A stretch of 64,000 nucleotides of DNA from Amarolinea aalborgensis. GTDB lineage: Bacteria > Chloroflexota > Anaerolineae > SSC4 > Amarolineaceae. The position numbers and the translations under genes are program-made. The stretch covers positions 558,001-622,000 of the forward strand of contig NZ_UETR01000001.1 in the NCBI RefSeq assembly GCF_900491745.1. Reading direction: 5' to 3'. Positions 19,205 to 27,220 of this stretch are shown here, in pieces; within the stretch, counting starts at the first letter, position 1; every line of letters starts with the position of its first letter. A model generated the notes under the pieces. It was not told the origin of the DNA and ran no database searches. It was given only the letters and a program-made list of their open reading frames with translations.

Positions 19205-20812
19205 CTAGTATAGGGTTTCTGGATAGCTTGTCAAACAGGCCGCGCGCCGTGCGCGGGTAGATGTTGGTGGAGACAGCAGGGCCAGCAGGAGGGCCATGTG
19301 CAGATAGAGGCGCTGCACGAACAGGTCATCGAACAGGTTGTGAATGGTCAGATGGACGATCACGCCGAGAACGCCCAGCGCCACGGCGCGTTCGAATGCG
19401 CTGGCCTGGCGATCGCGCGCCAGACGGATGGCCCGCCAGGCTGCCAGCAGCCACAGCAGGAGGTAGGTCAGCAGACCAGGCAGTCCAGCCTCGGCCCAGG
19501 TGTTGAGATAGATGTTGTGCGCGTGGCCGAGCGGATCTGCCCAGCGCGGCAGCGCAACCTGCGGATAGACAATGGGGTAGTTGCCCACGCCCACGCCGAA
19601 CCAGGGCGTCCGTTCGATCATGCGCTGCGCGGCGACCCAATGCGCCACGCGCTCAACGACGGCGAAGTTGTCATCGTTGACCTCCACTGTGGTCACATCA
19701 AATCCGCCCAGGTACTCGCCGATCTGCGCCAGGCGTCCACCAAGCGCGCCGCCGATCAAACCGCCGCGGGCCATGAAGAGCAGGGCGACCAACACCGCGG
19801 CCGTCAGCGTGAGGCCAAACGCGCGCCGGCTGCGCAGCGCGGTGACCACCACGGCCCCGGCGCCAATGCCGATCCAGGCGCCGCGCGACCAACTGGCGAT
19901 CGCGCCGGCCGCGATGACGGCTGTCATGCCGCCTGTGAGCGCCGCCCACATCAGGCGACGGCGGCGCCCGCACACGGGCGAGCCTCGCCTGGGAGCGCGC
20001 AATCGCGCCACGGCCCACCAGAACAAGGACAACGCCAGGGGCAAGACCATCCCCAGGTAGCCGGCATAGGGATTCGGCTGGCGGAAGGCGCCGAATGCGC
20101 GCAAAAAGCGCCCCAAAATTTGAAAGGCTGGAGGGCCGGTTTGCGTGACGAATTGATACAATCCCAGGGCCGCTTGCAGCGCGCCGGCCACGATCAACGC
20201 CGCAACCAGACCTACATAGATTCGAGATTGGAGATTGGAGATTGAGGATTGAAGATTGAAGATTGAAGATTGGAGATTAGGCTTCTGCGCACGACTTTCG
20301 TTGAGCAAGTCAACGGCGACCAGGTAGAGGATCAGCGTCTCGATCCATTTCAGTAATTCGGGTACAGCCTCCCGCAGTGAGATGGCCGGCAGGAGCGAGA
20401 AGGCGAGCGCGCCGCAGAAGAGAAGCAGCGGCAGCAGCAGCGGCGCGGCCGGCGCATCCACGGTTGACAAGGCGCTCGGATCGCGGCGGCGCCACGGCCG
20501 CGGCAGAATCAGTCGGCCGCCTGCCAGGCGCTGCGCCAACCACGCGGCCAGGGTCAGCGCCAGCAGGCCCTCGGTGGGACCAACCGCCGCGCCGGCGACG
20601 GTGGTTTCGCCCACGGTGCTGAAAGGAATGCTGACGGCCAATAGGAGCAGCCCCAGGCCGGGCCGGATCAAGATCATCAGGCAGAGGCCAAGACCCAGGA
20701 GCGCCGCGCTGAGCCACGGCAAAGGCGCTTGCGCCAGCAGCAGGGCCAGCAGGGCCAGCAGGGCCAGGAGACCAGCGGTCGAAGCGTGACGCACGGTGAC
20801 ATTGGACATCAT
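19205..20812 (-). CDS. O-antigen ligase/polymerase-like membrane protein (Wzy_C domain)
   Basis: 535 aa, about 12 membrane segments. The Wzy_C region has IASWSRGAWIGIGAGAVVV. The large extracytoplasmic loop carries RTPWFGVGVGNYPIVYP and the HAHNIYLNTWAEAGLPGLLT signature. These proteins ligate or polymerise lipid-linked glycans outside the membrane. At about residues 178-197 the protein is interrupted by Asn-Leu-Gln-Ser repeats encoded by an eight-unit heptanucleotide array, in a loop between membrane segments. The frame is intact in this sequence. It has a good promoter upstream. Confidence 0.88.
   Translation of the reverse strand: MMSNVTVRHASTAGLLALLALLALLLAQAPLPWLSAALLGLGLCLMILIRPGLGLLLLAVSIPFSTVGETTVAGAAVGPTEGLLALTLAAWLAQRLAGGRLILPRPWRRRDPSALSTVDAPAAPLLLPLLLFCGALAFSLLPAISLREAVPELLKWIETLILYLVAVDLLNESRAQKPNLQSSIFNLQSSISNLQSRIYVGLVAALIVAGALQAALGLYQFVTQTGPPAFQILGRFLRAFGAFRQPNPYAGYLGMVLPLALSLFWWAVARLRAPRRGSPVCGRRRRLMWAALTGGMTAVIAAGAIASWSRGAWIGIGAGAVVVTALRSRRAFGLTLTAAVLVALLFMARGGLIGGALGGRLAQIGEYLGGFDVTTVEVNDDNFAVVERVAHWVAAQRMIERTPWFGVGVGNYPIVYPQVALPRWADPLGHAHNIYLNTWAEAGLPGLLTYLLLWLLAAWRAIRLARDRQASAFERAVALGVLGVIVHLTIHNLFDDLFVQRLYLHMALLLALLSPPTSTRARRAACLTSYPETLY
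19207..19234 (-). promoter_or_regulatory. Strong promoter for gtrA operon inside the O-antigen ligase 3' end
   Basis: On the minus strand TTGACA (19229-19234), 16-bp spacer, TATACT (19207-19212). It overlaps the last codons of the upstream gene. The roughly 70-nt leader contains an 8-bp hairpin AGAAACCC/GGGTTTCT (19164-19171/19184-19191). Confidence 0.7.
20224..20279. repeat. Heptanucleotide tandem repeat (8 x 7 bp) inside a coding region
   Basis: Eight consecutive heptamers of the GAGATTG/AAGATTG type. On the coding (minus) strand they read CAATCTC/CAATCTT and encode the Asn-Leu-Gln-Ser-rich loop of the ligase-like protein. Because seven is not a multiple of three, loss or gain of one or two units would shift the frame. 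A short relic of the same heptamer (ATCTCCAATCTCCAATC) is at about 57408-57419. Confidence 0.9.
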
Positions 20813-20848
20813 GAGTATCCGAACTGCATCCCTTCCAGTACAGCACCC

Positions 20849-20878
20849 ATTCTACACCGGCCATGCGCTTCTCGTCAA
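20849..20878 (-). promoter_or_regulatory. Promoter for the O-antigen ligase-like gene
   Basis: Minus strand TTGACG (20873-20878), 18-bp spacer, TAGAAT (20849-20854); predicted start about 30 nt before the ATG. Together with the divergent promoter at 21027-21055 this accounts for the 317-bp gap 20813-21129, in which I see nothing else. Confidence 0.6.
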
Positions 20879-21026
20879 AAGGCATGCCAGATCGGGAGGC
20901 ATTTCGATTTCAGAGCGCAGCTCACGAAGGCAGGCGTCGCACCAGTTGCTCGATCGGCCTCCAGATTGAAACAGTCCTGTCAGATCGCGCCTTAAGGTAT
21001 TCTCATCTTATGGGCGCCCGTCTCCG

Positions 21027-21055
21027 TTGACGAAGCCGCTTTTTAACGGTATACT
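21027..21055 (+). promoter_or_regulatory. Promoter for the dsbA-like/VKOR operon
   Basis: TTGACG (21027-21032), exact 17-bp spacer, TATACT (21050-21055). The predicted start near 21062 gives a leader of about 68 nt to the ATG at 21130, with a GGATGGGAGTGAG ribosome-binding region. Confidence 0.7.
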
Positions 21056-21129
21056 TGTGCCCTACCGGTCAATACCAAAACTGGCCTTGACTGCACATAC
21101 GACAGAAACAGGATGGGAGTGAGAATCGA

Positions 21130-21846
21130 ATGGCAAAGAAGTCAACCATTGGTAAGCAGAGCAGCGGCCCGGCGGCAGCCGCTGGCCGCGGCGCGGGCGG
21201 ACTGTCGCGCAATGCCCTTGTGCTGATTGGGGCCGGCGTCGTCGTGGTCGCGGCCTTGGTCATTATTCTCCAGCAGACGGCGGTGCGTGGAAATACTGCA
21301 TCCATCACCGGCGCGCCGTCTGCAACTCAAAAATCGGAGCGCGGCCCGGCCGACGCGAAAGTGACGGTTGCGGTCTATTCTGATTTCCAGTGCCCGCACT
21401 GCAAGACGTATGAGCAGAGCGTGGAGAAGCAGCTTCTGGCGGAGTATGTGGACACGGGCAAGGTGCACTACGATTATCGTCATTACATTGTCATCAGCCG
21501 CGAATCGGCGGATGCGGCCAATGCGTCTGAATGTGCGGCAGAACAAGGCTACTTCTGGCCTTACCATGATCTGCTGTTCGATCAGCAGGGCGTGCAAGGC
21601 CGCGATACGGTCAGCAAGTCCAACCTCAAGGCTTTTGGCAAGCGCATGGAAGGGATGAACCTGGGTCAGTTCGACGCGTGTGTGGATTCCGGCAAGTATA
21701 TTGAGCAAGTCTACCGCGAAATGCAGGTGGGCACCGACAAGGGCGTGACCGGCACGCCGGCCGTGTTCGTCAACGACAAGAAGCTTGACAACGGACAGGA
21801 CTATCAACTGGTCAAGGCGGCGATCGAAGCCGCATTGGCGCAGTAA
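21130..21846 (+). CDS. DsbA-like membrane-anchored thiol-disulfide oxidoreductase
   Basis: 238 aa. A single N-terminal membrane anchor (NALVLIGAGVVVVAALVIIL, about residues 35-54) precedes a thioredoxin_4/DsbA-type domain facing outward. Motifs are VAVYSDFQCPHCKTYEQ (CPHC active site, about residue 90) and the cis-Pro loop GVTGTPAVFVNDK. It oxidises or isomerises thiols of exported proteins. The VKOR gene lies directly downstream and would reoxidise it, the DsbA/VKOR arrangement that replaces DsbB in many bacteria. Confidence 0.93.
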   Translation: MAKKSTIGKQSSGPAAAAGRGAGGLSRNALVLIGAGVVVVAALVIILQQTAVRGNTASITGAPSATQKSERGPADAKVTVAVYSDFQCPHCKTYEQSVEKQLLAEYVDTGKVHYDYRHYIVISRESADAANASECAAEQGYFWPYHDLLFDQQGVQGRDTVSKSNLKAFGKRMEGMNLGQFDACVDSGKYIEQVYREMQVGTDKGVTGTPAVFVNDKKLDNGQDYQLVKAAIEAALAQ

Positions 21847-21931
21847 GGCCAAAGGAGTTGTCTATGAGCCACGGCTCACCGCTGCGGATGAAAATGGCTC
21901 ACTGACGACAAATCATTTTCAAGGGAGTATC

Positions 21932-22393
21932 ATGTCAAACAAAACGATGACGGCGGCCGCGCCAGCCACGCGCGGCCTCAGCCTTCTGACTCCTATTCTG
22001 GCCCTACTCGGCGTCGGCATCTCTGGCTATTTGACCTACGTCAAGCTCAGCGCCACGCAGGCCGTCTGCCTGGGCCTGGGTGAGTGCGAGACGGTGCAGA
22101 ACAGCCCCTATTCGGTCATCCTGGGCATTCCGATCGCGATCCTGGGCCTGCTGACCTACCTGGCGATCATCGCCCTTTGGTGGTGGAGTCAGGATGAGGA
22201 GCGACCGTACGCGGCCCTGGCGCCATTGATTCTTTTCGGTATCACGTTGTTCGGCTTTCTCTACTCAGCTTACCTGACCTACCTGGAATTATTCGTTCTT
22301 AAAGCGATCTGCCCCTGGTGCGTCGCCTCGGCCATCCTCATGACCGTGCTGATGATCATCAATGCACGGCAGGCGTTGACCAGCGCGAGCTGA
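21932..22393 (+). CDS. Vitamin K epoxide reductase (VKOR) family protein
   Basis: 153 aa four-to-five-helix membrane protein that passes electrons from DsbA-type proteins to quinone. The loop cysteine pair is in CLGLGECETVQNS and the active-site CPWC in LKAICPWCVASAILM. The conserved Ser/Asn region PYSVILGIPIAILGLLTYL is present. Start at ATG 21932 with AAGGGAG upstream; the frame before it has no support. Operon with the DsbA-like gene 86 bp upstream. Confidence 0.93.
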   Translation: MSNKTMTAAAPATRGLSLLTPILALLGVGISGYLTYVKLSATQAVCLGLGECETVQNSPYSVILGIPIAILGLLTYLAIIALWWWSQDEERPYAALAPLILFGITLFGFLYSAYLTYLELFVLKAICPWCVASAILMTVLMIINARQALTSAS

Positions 22394-22406
22394 AGGAGTA
22401 GGATTT

Positions 22407-23345
22407 ATGGCCAAAGCCCCCGATATTGGGAGTAAGCGACTCATCAGTTTGGCGCCCAGCGCCTGGGCGCGCTGGCTGACAGACGATGCCACGATTGACG
22501 CAGTTGAGATTGTTTCTGGTGAGTTCCAGTGGATTAGCCGGATGAACGATGTCCTGCTCAAGGTACATTCACAGGCTCATGGTGCGTTTTTGGTTTTGTG
22601 TGAAATCCAGGTCCGTCCTGACCGTCGCATTGGATTGCGCACGCGAGCGTATGCGGCGCTGGCTGAAGAGAAACATGGGTTCCCAGTTTTCGCAGTTGTC
22701 GTTAACATCTTACCGCCATCGTCTGGCGTGGCCATTGTTGATTGCTTTCACGCTGAGTTCTTCGGTCAGGTGGCTCACCAGGATTTCAAAGTCGTAAACC
22801 TATGGGAAATTGACGCCAACCTGGTGTTTGAGCACAATTTGACAAGCCTCCTGCCCTTTGTTCCCATTATGCGTGGCGGTCAGGATGAGAAACTGGTGAG
22901 CAAGGCGGTAGTTAGTCTGCGCGCAGATGAAACCTTGTCTGAATTGGAGTCACTGCTGGCGTTTTTTAGCAGATTTGTCTTCAGCCCAGATCTGGTGCAA
23001 AAGATCATGAGGTGGGATATGCAAATTCTACGTGAGTCACCCTGGTTCAATGAGTTGATTCAAGAGGGGATCCAACAAGGCCGTCAAGAAGGACGACAAG
23101 AAGGCGCGGAACGTGAGCGCGAAGCGCTGGCGCTCCACATCCTCGAACATCGCTTCGGCCCGCTGCCGGATGTCATTGTGAATCGTGTCAGCACCGTACC
23201 CACAGACGATCTACGCCGCTTGGTGGATGTGGTGCTGGATGCGTCTGATCTAACAACGGTGATCAACTTCATGGCGGAACTGCCCGTCAAACCAACCAAT
23301 GGGCAGGAAGAACCGTTGCCAACGCAAATGCCTCTGCCGGACTGA
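22407..23345 (+). CDS. Rpn/PD-(D/E)XK-type nuclease, transposase-related family
   Basis: 312 aa protein resembling the Rpn (recombination-promoting nuclease)/YhgA-like group. The N-terminal part holds FQWISRMNDVLLKV then FLVLCEIQVRPDRR, where E-x-Q takes the place of the usual ExK of the nuclease core. The C-terminal half carries the typical charged segment EGIQQGRQEGRQEGAERERE followed by HILEHRFGPLP, a zipper-like helix also seen in DUF4351 relatives. It begins 13 nt after the VKOR stop with GAAGGAGTAGG upstream, so it rides in that operon. Such genes are mobile and often lineage-specific; activity is uncertain because of the E-x-Q. Confidence 0.75.
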   Translation: MAKAPDIGSKRLISLAPSAWARWLTDDATIDAVEIVSGEFQWISRMNDVLLKVHSQAHGAFLVLCEIQVRPDRRIGLRTRAYAALAEEKHGFPVFAVVVNILPPSSGVAIVDCFHAEFFGQVAHQDFKVVNLWEIDANLVFEHNLTSLLPFVPIMRGGQDEKLVSKAVVSLRADETLSELESLLAFFSRFVFSPDLVQKIMRWDMQILRESPWFNELIQEGIQQGRQEGRQEGAEREREALALHILEHRFGPLPDVIVNRVSTVPTDDLRRLVDVVLDASDLTTVINFMAELPVKPTNGQEEPLPTQMPLPD

Positions 23346-23384
23346 ACAGAACTGTTATTCGTTGCGGGAAAGGATGGCCAGCTG

Positions 23385-25400
23385 ATGATCAGCGTGGACA
23401 CCATTGTACACGGCGGCATCGTGGTCACGATGAACGCCAAAGAGGAGATCGTGGCCGATGGCGCCGTGGCGGTGCGCGAGGGCCAGGTGGTCGCGGTGGG
23501 ACCCGCGGCGACGATCTTGAGCCGCTACGAAGCGCCCGAGATGGTTGATTGCGCGGGGCAGGCCATCATCCCAGGGCTGATCAATGCGCACACGCACGTG
23601 CCCATGAGTCTTCTGCGCGGCCTGGCCGATGACCTGCGCCTGGATGTCTGGCTGCTCGGCTACATGATGCCGGTGGAGCGAGAATATGTCGGCGAGGATT
23701 TTTGCCACTGGGGCGCCTTGCTCTCGTGCGCCGAAATGATTCACTCCGGCGTCACCTGCTTCAACGACATGTATTACTACGAGGATGCGGTGGCCCGCGC
23801 GGTAGACACGGTCGGTCTGCGCGCTATCCTGGGGCAGACGATTTTACGCTTCCCATCGCCGGACGCGGCCAGCTACGATGAAAGCCTGGCCTACTGCCGC
23901 CAGTTCATCGAACGTTGGCGCCAGCACCCGCGCATCGTGCCGTCAGTGGCGCCGCACGCGCCGTATACATCCACGCCGGAAATGCTCGAAGCCTGCGTCA
24001 ACTTGGCGCTGGAGTTCAATGTGCCGCTGCACATCCACCTGTGTGAAACGTCGCTGGAGGTGATGAACAGCCGCCGCGAGCATGGCGATCCGCCGATCGC
24101 CTATGTCAATCGCCTGGGCCTCTTCCAGGCCAAAGTCATCGCCGCGCACTGCGTTCACCTGGACGACGGCGAAATGCGCATCCTGGCGAATACCCGCACC
24201 GGCGTTTCCCACAACCCATCGAGCAACATGAAGCTTGCCAGTGGAGTGGCGCCGGTGGTGCGCCTGCGCAGCCTGGGCGTCCATGTCGGCTTGGGCACCG
24301 ACGGGCAGGCCAGTAACAACGATCAAGACATGTTCGAAGAGATGCGCCTGGCGGCCTTCCTGCCCAAAGGCACAATGGGCGACCCGACGCTGCTGCCCGC
24401 GCAAGACGTTTTTGCCATGGCCACGATCGAAGGCGCGCGCGCGGTTCATCTCGATCACCTGATCGGTTCCATCGAGGTAGGTAAGCGCGCGGATTTGGCC
24501 GTGGTGGACATGAAGTCGCCGCACCTGACCCCGCGCTATCAACTCAGCCCGTCCAACATCTATTCGCACCTGGTTTACGCGGCCAAGGCCAGCGATGTGT
24601 GCCAGGTGATGGTAGATGGTCAATGGCTGATGCGTGACGGTGAGCTGCTCACGATTGATGTGCCGCTTGTGATCGAGAAGGCGACGGAGTTCGCGGCCCG
24701 CATCAACACCTTCATCGGTCATCGTGAGCAAAGCCTGCTCGACAAGCTGCTGGCGGTCAGCGACCTGGACACCCAGCAGTCGCTGCAGGAGTCGTTCGAA
24801 GTGCAGGTGAAAGTGGAAGTGGAAGACCTGCGCCCGATCGAGGACCTGCTGCATCAGGCGCCGTTCGAGATCATTCGGCGCAGCGTACGCCAGCAGTTTG
24901 ACACCTATTTCTTGTTCGACCAGGGCAAGATGGGCGGCTATGTGCGTTACCGCGAGGATAACAAGATCATGGAGCCGGAAGATGGACGGCAAGGCGTAGG
25001 GCCTGGGCCATCCATTCAGCCGCGCTACTACCTGACCGTGATCGGCGAAACCAAAGAGCGCGAATACGCCGATTCGGTCATCCTGTCGCGCTCCCATTAC
25101 CTGGCGACGGCCGTGCACTCGCTGCGTTTCTACCAGGAGTATTTCCAGCCTGACCGAGTGCGCGAGATCATCAAGTGGCGCACGCGCTACTGGGTGCGCT
25201 ACAAGGGCGAGGAGTTTGCCCTGAACTGCGACCGCCTGAGCAAGCCGATGGTCAGCACGCCGTTCCTTGAGATCAAGAGCCGCACCTGGTCGCGCGCGGA
25301 CGCGGAAAAGAAGGCCGACCTGATCGGCGAGATCTTGCGTCTGCTGAAGATCAACCTGCGCAGCCGACGCCTGGGCGAGTACACCTCCCTGGCCGGGTGA
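23385..25400 (+). CDS. Amidohydrolase (TRZ/ATZ, MTA/SAH deaminase-like) fused to a CYTH-like domain
   Basis: 671 aa, about 230 longer than ordinary members. Residues 1-430 are a metal-dependent deaminase: NAHTHVP (metal His 69/71), HIHLCET (His 216/218), IAAHCVHL (His 255) and GLGTDGQ (Asp 306), all metal/catalytic positions of chlorohydrolase and methylthioadenosine/SAH deaminases. Residues about 468-668 look like a CYTH (triphosphate tunnel) domain. It begins FEVQVKVEVED in place of the ExExK strand and continues with YVRYRED, RYWVRYKGEEFALNCDRL and FLEIKSRTWS. The middle Glu of ExExK is Gln, so triphosphatase activity is uncertain. The stop overlaps the start of an ABC exporter gene (GTGA), so it is translationally coupled. 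Confidence 0.82.
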   Translation: MISVDTIVHGGIVVTMNAKEEIVADGAVAVREGQVVAVGPAATILSRYEAPEMVDCAGQAIIPGLINAHTHVPMSLLRGLADDLRLDVWLLGYMMPVEREYVGEDFCHWGALLSCAEMIHSGVTCFNDMYYYEDAVARAVDTVGLRAILGQTILRFPSPDAASYDESLAYCRQFIERWRQHPRIVPSVAPHAPYTSTPEMLEACVNLALEFNVPLHIHLCETSLEVMNSRREHGDPPIAYVNRLGLFQAKVIAAHCVHLDDGEMRILANTRTGVSHNPSSNMKLASGVAPVVRLRSLGVHVGLGTDGQASNNDQDMFEEMRLAAFLPKGTMGDPTLLPAQDVFAMATIEGARAVHLDHLIGSIEVGKRADLAVVDMKSPHLTPRYQLSPSNIYSHLVYAAKASDVCQVMVDGQWLMRDGELLTIDVPLVIEKATEFAARINTFIGHREQSLLDKLLAVSDLDTQQSLQESFEVQVKVEVEDLRPIEDLLHQAPFEIIRRSVRQQFDTYFLFDQGKMGGYVRYREDNKIMEPEDGRQGVGPGPSIQPRYYLTVIGETKEREYADSVILSRSHYLATAVHSLRFYQEYFQPDRVREIIKWRTRYWVRYKGEEFALNCDRLSKPMVSTPFLEIKSRTWSRADAEKKADLIGEILRLLKINLRSRRLGEYTSLAG

Positions 25401-27217
25401 CGGGTGAGCGTATTGTGATTCATATCCGCAAACTGGCGCCCTTTGTGCGACCCTACTGGCTGCCCGCGCTCTTGAGCTTGATTCTGCTGACCCTGGTCGT
25501 GTTCTTGGATCTGAGCATACCGCGCCTGGTTCAGCACATAATTGACCAGGGCATTGCGCAGCAGAATCGCACGGTGGTGATGCAAACATCCCTGCTCATG
25601 CTAGGCATCTCCGTTCTCAGCACAGTCCTGGCGATCGGCAATAACATCTACTCGGTGCGCGTGGGCGAGAGCGTGGCGCGTGATCTGCGCGAGGCCATGT
25701 TTCTCAAGATCCAGGCCTTTTCGTTCACCAACCTCGATCAGTTTTCAACCGGCAAGCTAATGGTGCGCCTGACCGCAGACACGGCCGCGGCGCAGCGCCT
25801 GGTACAGATCACGCTGCGCATCGGTACACGTGCGCCTCTCTTGATGATCGGCAGTCTCATCCTGATGCTCAACACCGACCAGCGTCTGACGTTGAACCTG
25901 CTGCCGCTCCTGCTGGTGACGTCCGTCGTGATCGTCTTCTTCAGCGTCAAGATGGAGCCTCTATTTCGCGTCGCGCAGCAGAAACTGGATTGGCTCAACA
26001 CCGTGCTGCAGGAAAACATCGCGGGCGCGCGCCTGGTCAAAGCCTTCGTGCGCGCCGAGTATGAGGACCAACGCTTCGAAGCGCCCAACGAAGAGTTCAC
26101 GAACCGCAGTATCCACGTCATGCAGTGGATGGCTACCATGTCGCCAGTGCTGAGCGTGTTGGTCAGTTTCGGGATCGTCGCTGTGATCTACATCGGAGGC
26201 ATGCAAGCCATCCGTGGCGACCTCACCCTGGGGCAAATCGTCGCTTTCACCAACTATCTGCTCACCACCATGGGCCCGTTGACGATGATGGCGATGCTGT
26301 CTAACGTGTGGGCCAATGGCATCGCCTCCATGCAGCGTATGGACGAAGTGCTGGATACGGTTTCCGATGTGCAAGAAGCCGCCGACGCACGGCCGCTGCC
26401 CAATCCGGCCAGCGGTCGTGTGGTTTTCGAGCATGTGTCATTCCATTATGGCAGCAGCAGCGACGGCCTGGTGCTTGAAGATGTCAACCTGACCGCCGAG
26501 CCGGGGCAGATGGTGGCCATTTTGGGCGCCACCGGCGCGGGCAAGACCTCGCTCGTCAACCTCATCCCGCGCTTCTACGATGTCTCTGCCGGCCGCGTCC
26601 TGGTTGACGGCGTTGACGTGCGCGACCTCCAGCAGGATTCCCTGGTTGGACAGATTGGCGTGGCGCCCCAGGAGACCACCCTGTTCTCAGGCACGGTGCG
26701 CGACAACCTCTGCTATGGGCGACCTGGCGCCAGCGAGGCCGAAGTGATCGCCGCAGCCAAAGCGGCCCAGGCGCATGACTTCATCCTCAAACTGCCGTTG
26801 GGGTACGACACGCATGTGGAAGAGCGCGGGGTCAATCTGTCCGGCGGACAGAAGCAGCGCCTGGCGATCGCCCGCGCCTTGATCGTACGACCCAAGATCC
26901 TCATCCTGGATGACAGCACGAGCGCGGTTGACGTCGAGACCGAAACCCGGATTCAGACTGAGATCGAAGAGTTGGCGGCCGGCAGCACCAGTTTCGTCGT
27001 GGCGCAGCGGATCAGCACCGTGCTCAATGCCGACAAGATCATCGTCATTGACAAAGGCCAGATCGCAGCGCAGGGCACGCACAGCGAGCTGCTGCAATCC
27101 AGTCCCATCTATCGCGAAATCTACGCGTCACAACTGGGCAACGGGCTGCGCGAGCTGGGAAACGGCCATGAGCCGCGGCCGCGCGCGGCGCTGGCGCGTG
27201 AGCCGGAGAAAGCCTAG
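25397..27217 (+). CDS. ABC exporter half-transporter, degenerate-site subunit (TM287-like)
   Basis: 606 aa: six membrane helices (residues about 20-315), then an ATPase domain. Walker A is GATGAGKTS, the signature is LSGGQKQR, and Walker B reads LILDDSTSAVD, with Asp where the catalytic Glu should be. This is the hallmark of the degenerate subunit of heterodimeric exporters such as TM287/288 and BmrCD. GTG start overlaps the amidohydrolase stop by 4 nt. The partner with an intact catalytic Glu follows after 3 nt. Probable substrate: hydrophobic drugs, lipids or peptides (family knowledge). Confidence 0.92.
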   Translation: MTGERIVIHIRKLAPFVRPYWLPALLSLILLTLVVFLDLSIPRLVQHIIDQGIAQQNRTVVMQTSLLMLGISVLSTVLAIGNNIYSVRVGESVARDLREAMFLKIQAFSFTNLDQFSTGKLMVRLTADTAAAQRLVQITLRIGTRAPLLMIGSLILMLNTDQRLTLNLLPLLLVTSVVIVFFSVKMEPLFRVAQQKLDWLNTVLQENIAGARLVKAFVRAEYEDQRFEAPNEEFTNRSIHVMQWMATMSPVLSVLVSFGIVAVIYIGGMQAIRGDLTLGQIVAFTNYLLTTMGPLTMMAMLSNVWANGIASMQRMDEVLDTVSDVQEAADARPLPNPASGRVVFEHVSFHYGSSSDGLVLEDVNLTAEPGQMVAILGATGAGKTSLVNLIPRFYDVSAGRVLVDGVDVRDLQQDSLVGQIGVAPQETTLFSGTVRDNLCYGRPGASEAEVIAAAKAAQAHDFILKLPLGYDTHVEERGVNLSGGQKQRLAIARALIVRPKILILDDSTSAVDVETETRIQTEIEELAAGSTSFVVAQRISTVLNADKIIVIDKGQIAAQGTHSELLQSSPIYREIYASQLGNGLRELGNGHEPRPRAALAREPEKA

Positions 27218-27220
27218 GCT

